From: Camarhynchus parvulus
Lineage: Eukaryota; Chordata; Aves; Passeriformes; Thraupidae
Direction of reading: 5' to 3'
NCBI RefSeq assembly: GCF_901933205.1
Contig: NC_044572.1
Coordinates: forward strand, 31,692,001-31,756,000
Length of the DNA stretch: 64,000 bases
The position numbers and the translations under genes were made by a program. Shown here in pieces: positions 1 to 12,411 of the stretch. Positions within the stretch are counted from its first letter, which is position 1. Each line of letters begins with the position of its first letter. The notes under the pieces were generated by a model. The model saw only the letters and a program-made list of their open reading frames with translations, was not told the DNA's origin and searched no databases.

Positions 1-969
1 AAAAGCCAGCAATGAGGACTAGACATGTCCAGGGAGAAAGAAAATTTTGATGGAAGACTTTTTAGGATACTTCTGAATGAGGGGGGAAGGTAATACTGAT
101 GATGCAGTGCTTTCCTTTATTTATGGCTCTTGAATTCAATCCAAAAATCACTAATCAGGAAGCCTGCAATAATACCATGAAGGACTTGGTGGGCGTTTGC
201 CCTTTATTTCAGTAAGGAAAAAAATTAATTCCAAACATCTGGTATAGCTCCTCTATCACACTTCCACCAGCCCTTCATGTTTGTTCCAAACAACATACTT
301 ATTCACTCTCTCTTATTCTGTTGTGCTGCATTAGGCATTTCTTTTCCTACCCAAACCTGTTTGGTAAGCACTGATTTCAGACATTCCATTTCTATTTTAT
401 TTCATCTCCTTGCAAGCGCCTGTGAGGGGCTGGCACCCAGGAGGTGTGGCTGTGAGATGGCTGCTCTGTGACAGACCCCCTTTAGTGAAGGGGCACTCAC
501 ACGAGAGCTTTGCTGCAGCTGCAGCCCCACTGGGAGCTCCGTGGCTGCCTCTGCCCCTGGAGATGGCCCCATTCTCTGGCTTTTGAGGGCAGCTGAACTA
601 TATTAATAAGATGCCATGGGAATCCTGCTTTAATAATTTTTTTAACAGATAAATACTGATTTATGTTCCAGAAATAGGTGCTCAGAGCATGCAGAAGCAT
701 TGAATTTGCAATATCAGAATACAATGACTTTTATTATATATGATGCATTTTTAACTTTATTGAACTATAAATATTTTTATGAAGTAAATGTCTTAAGAGA
801 AAACACTTTTGTAAAGTCTGTTATAAATATGATAAGCTGCTTCTCGTCACTTTCCTTTCATCTGAAACTCCACAGGGATCCTCCTTACTTTTCTGCCTTA
901 CTTTAATTTATATCCCCCCAGTTGTCTTGTGCAGTGCACTGAGTCATGTCTTAGTGCTGCTGCTTGCTA
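1..969. other. Stretch with no recognised exon
   Basis: I see no splice-flanked coding segment here. By position it should be an intron of the dynein gene that continues to the left of the window, upstream of the first recognised exon remnant. The short open frames have no residue pattern I recognise. Confidence 0.5.
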
Positions 970-1204
970 ACCTTGCTGGATGATAATATTCCACTCTGAT
1001 TCTAAGGCTCCTTTTCCTGAGACAGAAGGCCTGGACCCAGTTGCCACGTTCAGGGATGATGCTACGGCTGTGGCATGGAAAACACCACTGTTCTAACAAA
1101 CTGTGAGTGCTGACCTCTGATGATAGATCCCCAGCAACAGGGAATTAAACGGGTAAAGAATAAATATGGGGCTGACCTTAAAGTCGTATGTCTAGGACAG
1201 AAAG
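970..1204 (+). pseudogene. DNAH11: DNAH11 exon remnant: end of stalk to start of AAA5
   Basis: Segments read TLLDDNIPL, then KAPFPETEGLDP and VATFRDDATAVAW, then [21 protein letters not shown] and [15 protein letters not shown]. These match, in order, the dynein region around LDPL, the conserved NCERWPLLIDPQLQGIKW block and the following GQK. There are frame breaks between the first pieces. About 12 codons are lost near 1074-1080, with a frame change. The tryptophan expected in the RWPL block is TGA at 1111-1113. The splice donor after GQK (near 1204) no longer shows GT. Confidence 0.8.
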
Positions 1205-2216
1205 AATACGTGCATGCTGAAGAATTGGCTTTTGCGTTTACTGCCTTCGAGTTCCCCTAATTTTCATAAGGGATTTTTTGTTGAAATGCACTTACTCAAA
1301 GAATTGAAATATTGCAACAATTCTGCTCATTTATTCATAGCGTCATTTTCCTTTTAAAATTGTGCTTGAAAAAGCACCCTTCTTACGCTGTTTTCAAGTG
1401 AGGAGGAGGAAATTAAGTGCAGGTTGATGTGCACTTCTTGTGTGGGTCAAACCATTTTTTCACCAGGTAAAGTGCAAAGCCTGATGGTAAAACCTTACTT
1501 ATACTCTACAGTTTGGTCAGCAGACCACAGCATGTGCACCTCACATGCATGTGCAGCATTCAAGGCAAAAGCCAATATTGGGTCATTTCCTAGTAAACAA
1601 ACATATTTGTAATTCTTATACTTATGACTGAATTATACGCTAGCTGATAGCACTGGCATGTAACTGATCTTTTCATGTATTTTCTTATCTTTACTTAGAT
1701 TTTGGGACATAATGCTCCATTTCAAAGGGTGTTCAGAGTTTTTTCTTCTGAATTCCAGATATAACACACAATTACACAACACATGAAATGGTCATAGTAA
1801 TACCTGAGTTTTAAAATAGATCTTAACCACCTAGCCTGTCTGTTCATTTGAATCAACTCTTTTCCCTTATCTGTCCTGGTTTTTTTTTTTCTTCTTTTTC
1901 CAACCCTCACAAATAATCATGATTTTTCATTCACACTCAGTAGTACCCTGCTCTGTGAAGATCTATTGTCTGATTACTTATCTTTCCGTTATTATTTACT
2001 CCTTTTCCCATGCCCATTGAAATAGATTTCTCCCAAGTCATTCGGATTCTAATTGTTCTTGAAGTCCTTCAAGGAAGTGTTTATTTTTTAAATGAGGATA
2101 TACCAAAAACTGTCACACAATAATATATATAAGGATATAGAGATAGAGATATGTGCTCCCCCACATTTCTATTTCAGTTCCCTATTTCCATATTTGCTTA
2201 TAAGGAAAACCACAGC

Positions 2217-2238
2217 TATATATATATATATATATATA
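2217..2238. repeat. (TA)n microsatellite
   Basis: Eleven uninterrupted TA units. Confidence 0.9.
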
Positions 2239-2450
2239 ATTTTTAATATGAGGAATAGCAAGAGCATAGGTAGAAAGATGTTGAACTCAAAACTGCCAAA
2301 CTCTTAAACACTGGGAAATTCTTTGTGAACAGTTTTCCATGGTTTAACCACGTGTTTTTAGAAAAACCCTATCATTTATATTATATAAAGGAAATCTTTC
2401 TACAATCAGTATTTATCTAATATTGGAGGCGGGGAAATGATATTTTTCAG

Positions 2451-2578
2451 GTAAAGTTTTCTGAAGACCATTGAAAGAGCTCTGGCTTTTGATAAGACTG
2501 TACAAATTGAAAGCATGTGTGACTCTATTGATCCCATACTTGATCCTCTGCTTGGAAGATATACAGTTAAAAGGGAAG
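2451..2578 (+). pseudogene. DNAH11: DNAH11 exon remnant: AAA5 (open)
   Basis: In one open frame it reads FLKTIERALAFDKTVQIESM followed by CDSIDPILDPLLGRYTVKREG, the AAA5 block IEN.EE.IDPVLDPLLGRNTIKKG of dynein heavy chains with no length change. The donor GTATGT at 2579 is good. The acceptor is either the AG at 2449-2450 or the one at 2455-2456. No lesion is seen inside this exon. Confidence 0.85.
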
Positions 2579-3073
2579 GTATGTATGCTTGAGTAATCAG
2601 AATTTTTTCATGACAACTAGATCTATATTACTTTAATTGCCACATTTTGCTTAGTGCTTCAACTCCTCATGTAACAAATGATTTATTTTTAAATAGCAAT
2701 GGCTAAAATCTGGAGATGAGTGGATATTAAAATGTTAGTATCTGCATCTGATTAGGTAGCAAAATTATGTCCTCAGTTTCCAAATTGAACTCAAAATACT
2801 GTATAGATGTGTGTTTCTCAAACTTGAGTGGAATTCTTTATTACTTCAACAAAAAATTAGTAAAACAAGGAGTAGCATACATCATAATTCAGCTTAAAAG
2901 GAAGGAAAGTATTTCCTTTCCATGTTAGGCATCTACAGCAAGGGAGAAGACATTGGAAATTAAGGGGGATTTGGATTTAACAATAAAGGGTTTTCCAGAT
3001 GCAATATCAGCTTAAGAAAACTGTGCCTTCACTATGCCATAATTGGTTTTTTGGCCACCTCATGAAGCAGTTT

Positions 3074-3121
3074 AAAAAAAAAAACCACCACACAACAACA
3101 ACCAAAAAAAAAAAAAAAAAA
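3074..3121. repeat. A-rich simple tract
   Basis: Two poly-A runs surround a CCACCACACAACAACAACC segment. It could be the tail of an old minus- or plus-strand retrotransposed element, but no element body is recognisable beside it. Confidence 0.7.
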
Positions 3122-4429
3122 CAAGAACCTTGGAAAGTAACACAAATGAGGAAAAACTGATATGGTAGGACACAGGGCAGAAATACATAAGCCAGAGGTG
3201 GGGACTGTTTCTGTTGTTATTGCTGCCAGCCTCCCATGCATCAAACCAGTGCAGCTGATCCTGGTCATGAATTCATCATGGCAGATGTCACAGAGGTGTT
3301 AATGCCTGTTCAGTTTTCTCTCTAAACTTAAAAAATACCATTAAAAATATTTCTTAAGATCTTATTTAGGTGCCTTTTAGATACACATTTTCAGGGTGAT
3401 AATAAGGAAAATAAAGGAGTTTGTACTAGGTGCAAGAGAATTTCAGTCTGTGATGTCTTCCATAACTTCTCACAAAAATTTCGGATTAAATTGTTGAGCC
3501 CTTAATGCAGATGTCAGCCTAAAGAACAATGTTGATTTATGGTTGCTCAAGAGTAAACTTATTAAACCTCATTGAATATTTCATCTGATGAACTGAAATG
3601 CCATGTTTCTGCTCAAATATGAATTTAAGCCTGAAAGTGTTCCTCTCTTCTATTTTTGTTTGCAAGCAACACATCAACAAGCTAGATTTTTCATGTTGGA
3701 GAACGTAATCTTTATTCTGATATAAAGCCAGACATACTCCTGGGGCATTTCTGGATGGATCTCACACGTTAGTCAAAGAGTGGTTACAGCGCTTGCACAG
3801 CTTCACCTTGTTGAAAGTGAAAATATGAAAAAAAAATTATAAATAAAGTTATCTTATTTTTCACAGATTACCCAAGATTTTTCTCCCTCCTTCCCATCCT
3901 ATATTTCAGGCATTGGTGCCTGTACATTAAATCCAAGCAGTAAAAAACAGCTCAAATCTCCTTGTATACATGGATCTCCTGGAAGATGCACTCTTGCCCT
4001 ACACTGTGAGACCTTGGAATGATCCCCCTTTGTTGCATTTTTCTGTAGCTGTATTTGAAGTACTTCAGAGTAAGAGCATACAGCTTGCTTTCCAGAATCC
4101 ATAGTGAAGAAACTTTACTGAAAATTAGCATTATACTGGTCTAAAAGAGAGATCAGAATCTTCACAAGGTAACAGACATCTAAGGAATGGGAGGGTGTGA
4201 AGGGATGTGAAACAACAGAAAGAAGTTGGATTGAAAAGGACAAGGGTCACAGCAACATAGCTTTGCATGTGTTTAACAAAGGCTTCCACATAGCACAATG
4301 AAGCTGTGTATGTGGACACAAAAGTAAACATATGAAATTATTCAGAAATAGGTTATTCTGCTGAATATTTACGCAGCATTCTGTGCCTGATTGAAGATGC
4401 ACAAGTCACCTTTGAGGGGCATATGTGCC

Positions 4430-4472
<43 letters not shown>

Positions 4473-4473
4473 C
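4430..4473. repeat. (GT)n(AT)n compound microsatellite
   Basis: GT units run directly into AT units and end in ACACAC, in the dynein intron. Confidence 0.9.
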
Positions 4474-7400
4474 ACAATAAATATGTACCCACACAATACA
4501 TACCCCATTTATTTCCAAATAAGCAGATTTTGCCTCATTCTTGATTAATTTCTGTTATTTTTCATTTTAGTAGTTCTGTCAGGTACTTTGAATTTTTTAT
4601 TCCTAATAAAGAAAGACTAGAAAGGTATTTGTGATAGATATGGTGCAGTCCAGCAGTTGAAGTTCATTAATAATTGGAATGTTGCAGAGTATGAAGTAAT
4701 GAATACTAATTACTCCTTTCATGTCTGACAGCACCCCATGGACCAATACATCAGCCCAGACTTTAATTTGGTTCTAGTAATGGTTTCATCAATAGTACAT
4801 TAATTCTGTGTTTGAAAAGATGTACAGTTGAACCTGACCCACACAGTAGATACCACTGTCATAAAATGGCCACATACTGACAACAACTGGATAATTACAA
4901 ATAATTAAATCCACTGAGCTTCAGACAATCCTAATTTTAAGTAAAATATATCTTATCATATCAATCGACAGAAAGCATAGCAAGGGAGATTTATCAACTT
5001 GTGTTCCTTGCGAAGCAAATTTACTAGCCTGTTTATTAGAGAACTTGCTGATCTGTGAACCACATCAGAAGAGTACCTCTCCCCTTCCTTCTTTGCAAGA
5101 TGGTTCTTATGTTGCATTCCTGGATATTCTGCAACACCAGCTCTTGGTTTCTGAATGAAGCCTGCAAAAGAAATTCTCAGCCTTGGAGAACTTCAAATGA
5201 ATAAATTTATATTTTCCTCAAAACCAGATCACAATAGGGTGAACTAAAGTACTTGTTATCTCTGAAAAGCAGACTTCATGCTTAAGTGCCTTAGTACATA
5301 TTTAGAAGCCTAACAAATTTTGGGTGTTCATACTTGGATACATTTTTATTTTTAATTTTGGAACTGTAAAGCTGCTCAGTTGTTTCTAATGTGCTTTAGA
5401 CTGTGGCTGTATGTTCAAAATTGCTTTTAAATGCTCAGATTTTTGTTAAAATATTTCATGATATTTGCTTTGAGAAGGAGGAAAAAAGGAAAAAAATAAT
5501 AAAGCAATTTAAGAAAATATCAGTTGTAGTACAAAGCTTTATGTAAGCATGACAGCCACAAGTCAAAAAATAAGTAAAATTTGGGTGCAAAGAATTAGCA
5601 ATGTAGGCAAAAAATATTCAAGATGCAATACTTAGATTTTTTTGGAGCAGAAAAACCAAGGCATAAAAGTAAACAGGTACCAACTCTATGTGGTGTTGGG
5701 TTTCGGCCTTCACCTGCTATAAAAGAAACTGTGGCTTGAAAAGGTTTGGTATGAATGGCCCTTAATATCTGAATTTTTACCTGTGTGTGTCCTATCCTGC
5801 TTTCCCAGCACCTCTCTTTTGGGAATCACTGGCTAGGAGCATTACCTATAAGAGATCAATGTTATTTTGGCTCATAGGAGAGAAGATAGAGGAATAAATT
5901 CATTGTTCATAAGGCTCCTATTTGCATTTGAACGAGGTGTTACCCTTGCTGAACTCCTTTGCACAGTCACAAAGAGGTAGTCATGTCTCTTCAGCTGCAA
6001 GATTAGGTTATTAAGAGGTTTTTTTAAGATTTCTTGAAGTTCGATTTATGTGCAAATATAGCTTGTATGAACAAGTTTCCATTCTTATGACGCATGACTA
6101 TTATTCATGAAACAGCAAGAAAATTCGCTGTTTCTCCACAGGGAGAAGCTTTCCTTGCCTTGAACATCTTGTCAGCTGTGCACTTCAAGGCAGTGCTTTT
6201 CCCACTGAACTAGTTTGACCAACTTGCACAGTTTGCCTACTGAGATTGCCTGGTAACAGCTCTGTTCTACACTTGTTTTCACCTGATTTATTCAGCTTCC
6301 TTCTCTACATTACTTGTTGGGGTTTGCAAATCAGTTCCAGAAGCTTTTAATTTTAAACAGCAGGAACTGAATGAAAGCTCCTCTGGAAAATGTGTTTATC
6401 CCTCTTTCTTCCCACTGAAAAATATTGTTTCCCCCTACTTTCCGGTCCAAAAATTTATCAGTTATTTCATTCTTGCTGAGCTGATCTAAAACATCTCGCT
6501 ACAGGAAGCTATCCCACCATTCTACCATGTAGTGTTATGGTCTGTTTTGGAGAACATCTGCCCTGAAAGGGCAAAAAAATGCTTTAATTTTGTGTTGCAT
6601 GAAAGTGTCCCATAAGAAAAGATGTTGCGTAAACTCTCAAGCCATTTCATTATATGAAGTCATGTTCCTGTATTCAAAATTTCTCACCTTGATGAGTTCC
6701 TGTCTTTGAAAGACCTAGGCATTGTTACCTAAGCCAGAACATACACAAGGGAATAGCAGGTCTTTGTGTCAATCAATCAAGTTTGGCAGGTCAGACAAGA
6801 TGTTACACATGTCCCAGACTTCTCATAGCTGTGAGTGCTCATGTTACCTCCTGGAATTTATTTGTTTTTATATTTGCTTTGGCTAAATATAGTTTATACT
6901 CAAGGCATATACAGGTTTTTTAAAGCTTTTAAAGTCCTTTTTGAATCCCTTAATCTACTTTACTTCAAAATCGATGAGAATTTCAACAGGAAAATAAACT
7001 AGTGGGGAACAATCTCTTTTTAATTTACTTTGTTTGTTCTTAAATACCAGGGAGCTGGGACTCACATGAAAGATGCTGTGTCTATTTCTGGGTAGAGTGG
7101 TGCTTTAGTTCCATCTGTTCTATCTGCCTCAGGTGAGGGAATAGAACATTATGAAGAAAACATTGCCAAAAGTAGAAGTTGTCTTTAGAAATTCCTTTAG
7201 TGACTATTTTTTTATATTCCTTCTATCATGGACTTTCATTATTCATGCCTATTTTGCTGCATTTCTTCATAATCCAGAATTAAACTCTAAACAGATATAT
7301 TTTACTGAAAAAAAATTAAGTCATCCTACTGGGTTTCCCACCTCTCTGTTTATCATTGTTGCTTATACTCTTGAACAGTGGAGAGCAATAACAAAACATT

Positions 7401-9283
7401 TCTTTTTCCCAAATCTGTAATTAACAGAAAACCTACAACAGCTGCAGTAATAAAACCCACCAAGTCATTATGTAGGTTTTGCCTTTCATAGGTGATAATC
7501 ACAGAAATTGGTTATTTATTGCTTCTGTGAATTGAGAACTCCTAAAGGAAATATTTTAATCCAGAACTCTAAAACTTGTTATATTTCCTCTAGATGTTCT
7601 GAAATATAGCATGACTCCCTTAGCAAAGGTTTTTCTCCTGATAAAGCAAACTGAAGAACATGTCTTTTGTCAGATCTCTTGTTTCATCAGTGTGTGTGTG
7701 TGTCTTGAAAGCAAAGAAAAATTGTGTTCTCCATGTCAAGCTCCACAGTTTTTTTTCCCTCTGAAGGCTGTGGAGAGACCATGTTGCAGAACTGGACAGT
7801 GAATTCATGTCCACCTGAGAGAGGCTGTATAATCTGAAGGACATATGGTCATGTGGCTAAATTATTGCAGTGTTATACAAGCATAAGCCTGGAAAACCCA
7901 TCTCCAGTAGTTTGCACGGCAGTATTATACAATATATAGATCTGATGTTGAGTTTTGTAGAATCATGGGTTCCCCAGCACTAGACATAGTAGGTTTCCTT
8001 AAGGAATTCACTTAAAGTCTATCATAAGCAGCTCTCTTTTCTTCCTTCTCCCTGGTGAAATGCAGAAGGGTCTCAGCACACCATTATGTTTAGCCTATGT
8101 CATATAGCTAAGGGCATGTCAGAAGCTGGCAAGGAAGGGTCTTAAGAGCTGAAACTGTGTTCCTGGCTCTGGAAATGCCCTGTGATAGCCTAGAAACAAA
8201 GCAATGTTAAAATTTCTACAGAAAGTACTTGTTTTATTCATGTCCTGATGTGACTTTCATAAATCTCATTTAAGTGTTTAGTATCTATGTTAATGCAATC
8301 ACTTTGAAAATTGAGTTAACAAATGCCAATTTGAATTTTATAAAGAGTTCATGTTCTAAATGTTCTATTAGCCCTTTTTTAAACAGTTTTATTACTAGTA
8401 TTTGAATCTCCTTTCTTGGCAGAGAACATTTAAAACCATTGCTGTACAGAAAATACTGATTTTAGGCTCATGTGGCAAGTGAATCCTGAAAAATGACACA
8501 CTGTTCTCTGGGCAAGTCAATGACAAAGAATTGTGTCACTGGGTCACACCAGACCAGGCTCATGGCACACACTGTAGTCTGCAAGTTATTTTCAATTTTT
8601 TTGTTGTCCACAGAAATAAGTGAACTTCATGTTGCCACCCTGCTGGACCTCAAAATGGCACAGAGTGGCAGGGACAGGCTTCACCCCTCACTGAAGATAA
8701 GGGATCAGGAAATGGCAGCTCTTCAGTAAAGGATTTCAGTAAATAAAAGGTGAACCTCAGATAACTCATTCTTTCATCCAACAAATAATTAATTCAGAAT
8801 TAAACATTTAGTAAATTACCTTAAAATCATTAATTTTGTTGTTTCAGTTGCCAGCCATTCCCTCTCCTCTATCCATTTGTTATAAGTACATGTTCCTGCT
8901 TAGTTTTTTAGGCTTTATATTTAAGAAAAACTATCTCATTGACATTTGTTTGAAAACTTTCCTAAGTTTCTGGTAAGCTATGATGCTAGACATTTATGCC
9001 TAAGCCACAGACTCTTCAGTACAGCATTGAATAATCTCCCTGTGTCTGCTATATATACAAATGAAACTACAAGAATTCAGAAATACTCCATGTATTTGTC
9101 TTATACTTTTGGTGTGTTCAATCATCCTCATTTTGTTTCTTAAGTTGCAGGCACCTAAAGTTTGGTTTGTGTGCATTTGCTATGCTGCTAAGATCATACA
9201 GTACACATTGTTTGCAATCTGACATACCTATGAGGTTTCAATTTAGTGAGATTCCCATTCTTGTGCATTTTATTCTTTTCCAG

Positions 9284-9482
9284 ACGCACCAAGATTGAAG
9301 ACAAAAAATGTGAATTCAAAAAGAATTTTCATCTCATCCTTCACACTGAAGTGGCTAACCCTCACTTACAAGCCACAACTGCAGGCTCAGAACACCTTCA
9401 TTAATTTCACTGTCACCAGGGACAGGCTGGAAGACCAGCTGTTGCCTGAGGTTTTTAATGCAAGACTCACAAAAAATATAAG
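9284..9482 (+). pseudogene. DNAH11: DNAH11 exon remnant: AAA5 end (frameshift)
   Basis: The exon is bounded by a polypyrimidine-CAG acceptor and donor AG/GTAAGG. The first half reads [19 protein letters not shown] then EVANPH. The second half, in another frame, reads [20 protein letters not shown] then LEDQLLPEVFNA. Together these are the dynein AAA5 block [35 protein letters not shown]. One extra T at 9366/9367, between the PH and YK codons, breaks the frame. The phase with the preceding exon is also off by one. Confidence 0.9.
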
Positions 9483-10106
9483 GTAAGGACTATATTTTGA
9501 TTTGTCTGTTGCCTGCTCTGGAATTTTAAGTCAAGAATTAATATGCCTGTTTGAATCCACTGTACTGTAATTGTTAGAAGCCATATTAGGAAGATTTTAA
9601 GAGTCTGGAAAGTGTAGAAGGTTCTTTCACTGATTCATTCAAATCTGCACTCCTAAAGGGCTTGTCTCGACCTAAAGCTCTGCTAGAAATTAAATTTATT
9701 GTGATATTATTCCCACACTTCTCTCTACCACTTGGTTTGTTCTGTGCATTGGATTTGATTTACAGAGCAGGTTTAAAGCCCTCTGCAGTGCTTTGTGCTT
9801 CAGTGATCTTGAGCCAATAAGTGTAAATAAAATTCCATGCCAGTCTGTACAAGGATATAATGGCACTGTTAGGGCATTTGGTTAATAAATCACAATTTAT
9901 TCCTGCAGGGATGCAGTTCAGTGGCTGCTGCAGTCACACCAATATATAGTATGAGGAGAAATGCTTTTATAAGTGGTTATAGGAAGGACTTTGGACAGGA
10001 TGTAATCTATGAGATAAAACATGAATAGAAAATACTTGGGGGTGTGAAATGAATAACAAGAATACCTCCTATTTCTCTAGTGTGTCTTTCCAGTTATCTC
10101 ACTTAA

Positions 10107-10500
10107 TTAACTAACTTCACCCTCAAAGATTTGCTCCACCTGTTTGATGTACTCCTGCTTCATGCAAGGGCAAACTGGGTCAGGGAGTTTAATTACCCCT
10201 TGATGAACAAAAGCCATATACCTGGGAATGAGATCTGAAAACAGCTGTACATTTACCTCTGCATCTGCACTTTGTTCCAACTGGGACTGCATGCTTACAA
10301 GGCCTGTATCACCCAGGGTTTTGGTGTGAATCTGACTGAGGGCTCCCCACAAGACCAGTCAAGCTCTTGCACTGTCAGAAGGTCGGTCCAGCAGAGCAGA
10401 CCATGACAACATTTTCCCACTCTGTTCGCTGCCAAAGAGAGGTTCTTCACCCTTGTGCTATTCTCTGGTTTTCTCAGCTGCCACATACATTACAAGTTGC
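10107..10500 (-). pseudogene. Coding-like segment of unknown origin, possible retrocopy fragment
   Basis: Read on the minus strand, an open stretch ends in FSDLIPRYMAFVHQGVIKLP then DPVCPCMKQEYIKQVEQIFE, with a stop at about 10107. Upstream, in the same frame after one in-frame stop, it reads MLSWSALLDRPSDS. The composition looks like real protein (acidic/basic balance, amphipathic pattern) and it is less AT-rich than its surroundings. I do not recognise the family. It sits in a dynein intron in antisense, so it would be a separate insertion or chance. No poly-A tail or target duplication is clear. Confidence 0.3.
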
Positions 10501-10516
10501 CATCCCTGACATGACC

Positions 10517-10567
10517 ACAGTCCTTTTGTGTAGTGTCAAGACAACAGTCCTTCTGTGTAGTGTCAGG
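10517..10567. repeat. 27-bp tandem duplication (2 copies)
   Basis: The unit ACAGTCCTTTTGTGTAGTGT is repeated 27 bp later with one change. Confidence 0.85.
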
Positions 10568-10799
10568 AGGAGGGGCACTAGGAGAGAGATAAAGTTCTAG
10601 TGCACGACAGCCTAAACCTGCTCACTTTGGGTGCACAGAACCTCAGATCTAGTATACTGGGACAGAAAGTAAACTGGCCTTTCAGAAATTAAATCAAATC
10701 AACTGATGTAATGAAACAGAAAATATAACTCACAAGTGCCATAAAACATTATTTCTTGCTGTGGTTGTTTAAACACAGTGGTTTTTTTCCCTCTGTTAG

Positions 10800-10956
10800 T
10801 CAGTCCTGACCAAGAAGCCAGAACAGTTTCATGACTGAGCTCAGGCAGCTGGAGGATGACAGGCTGTCAGCTGCCCAGGGCAGTCTCCTAGACCACAGTG
10901 AACTTGTAAAGAAAATCAAATCAGCAAAGTCAACTGCAGCAGAAATACAACACAAG
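10800..10956 (+). pseudogene. DNAH11: DNAH11 exon remnant: AAA5-AAA6 coiled segment (frameshift)
   Basis: It reads SVLTKK, then after a one-base shift QNSFMTELRQLEDD, RLSAAQGSLLDHSELVKKIK and SAKSTAAEIQHK. This matches [55 protein letters not shown]. The extra C at 10818/10819 changes frame. Three codons are missing before RLSAA. After the CACAAG codons the donor reads GC instead of GT (10957-10958), which is weak but sometimes usable. Confidence 0.9.
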
Positions 10957-11467
10957 GCAGTAACAATTGAACTGTTTCTAACAACTTAAAGTCACCTGTA
11001 AAATGTCTATTCTTATTATTCTATTATTATTATTTTAAGTGTAACATTTCTATGAGCTAGAATAGGAACAGTCAAATTGCTGCCTTTCCAGAAAGGGCTG
11101 TCCTCCCCGTATTCATATTTTCATACATATAATATGTAGTTGTCACATGTTTGACTTTTATTTTTTTAGGTGTTTTAATGAGTTCTCATAAAATTAATAA
11201 ATACCAACATGAAATTTGGACAAATGTATTAATATATGATTGCCATGTTTTCCCAGGTAAACAGGCATATTTCTGCAGAGGACAGTTATTGCCTAATGAT
11301 TGTCTAAGATAAGAACCTTACTTACTTCAAATATTTGCTACTGCCTGAAAAAAGTCAGTTTTCTAGAGTATATCCATATTCTTTTCTGTATATATAGGAA
11401 TATTTTGGTAATTGTGCAGGATAATTATGACACATTAAAAATAAACAGGACAGCTGTCACCATTCAG

Positions 11468-11620
11468 GTAGCTGAAGCCAAAGAAAATAATGACAAGATG
11501 TCATGTCAGGATGACACAACAAGAGAGCATTACAGACTGACAGCTGGAAGAGCATCCGCTCCTTACTCCGGGAGTGTCAGCCTGGGCAGTGTCAACCCCA
11601 TCTACCAGCTTCCACTGAAG
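11468..11620 (+). pseudogene. DNAH11: DNAH11 exon remnant: segment before AAA6 (open, diverged)
   Basis: Acceptor TTCAG and donor GTAAAA flank 51 open codons: VAEAKENNDKMSCQDDTTRE, HYRLTAGRASAPYSGSVSLG and SVNPIYQLPLK. The family pattern is [46 protein letters not shown]. The start and end are conserved, but the YFVINDL core is replaced and about four residues are inserted before TRE. This is as expected from loss of selection. Confidence 0.85.
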
Positions 11621-12242
11621 GTAAAAGTGTCTCTCAACTCTTTTTTTCAAAGTGCAAGAAACAGAATTCTGCCTCCAGCAGTGATGCCTGATACATTAGT
11701 TATTGCTTGTACCAGATGTTTACATCGGCAGGGCTGCGTGTCAGAGGGAAGAGAACGCGATGTGATCCCCTGCTGCTCTGTACCACAGTGAGTCCCCATG
11801 GGTCTCTTTGTTGGCTGCCTCCATTCTGACAGTGCTTTCTGACTGTGCTTGCAAAAGTTTACCTTCCTCTGTTAAGCCATCCCACAGGGCCAGGAAGGAA
11901 GACTTTGGACGAATTCTGTGTAAACAATTCCCCGTTGTAAACCTACCAAATAATCGAATGCAGTGAGTAAGGGAGATCACCCACTCTAAAATTACCAGCT
12001 AGTTCAAGTGAGAAAGTCTCCATGCTGAGATAAATAAGGAAGCAGAAGAGTATTGCTGTTTGCAGCCCTCACCCCTGGTTTGCTGAAAATTTCCTTTAAA
12101 AGCCTCTTTTCAGCCTCTTGCATTTTACACTGCTTGGGTCAGCTCTTTATGGGAGCCTACAGTAGGAAACCAATTATCTTATGGGTAGTAAAGCAAAAAA
12201 AGCAAAATTCAAATAAATAAAAATAATTGTACTAACTCTCAG

Positions 12243-12411
12243 GCCTTCAATGCATCTTGCACAAAGCAATAAAACAGGTTGAAAAATCAGGAGATATTCA
12301 GTGTTGTATCTCTAACCTAAAAGAAGCTGTCACATATTGGACCTTTCTTTTCACAAGCCAAGGATTTTTGAAAATTATGAGCTCATTTTCCTGGCCCAAA
12401 TGGCTTTTCAG
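12243..12411 (+). pseudogene. DNAH11: DNAH11 exon remnant: AAA6 (two frameshifts)
   Basis: It starts AFN, then a base is missing near 12252 and the frame moves to ILHKAIKQVEKSGDIQ..ISNLKEAV, then TYWTFLFTSQG. A second base is missing near 12365 and it continues FENYELIFLAQMAFQ up to a good donor GTGAGG. The family pattern is AFNVLFHRAIEQA...[28 protein letters not shown], so the two breaks are single-base deletions. Confidence 0.9.

Larger units (their letters stand above)
2579..9283 (+). other. Dynein intron (6.7 kb)
   Basis: This is AT-rich intron between two AAA5 exons. It contains an A/C-rich simple tract (3074-3121), a GT/AT microsatellite (4430-4473) and a modest open frame at 7151-7420 with no recognisable protein pattern. 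I see no further dynein exon and none is expected from the protein order. Confidence 0.6.
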
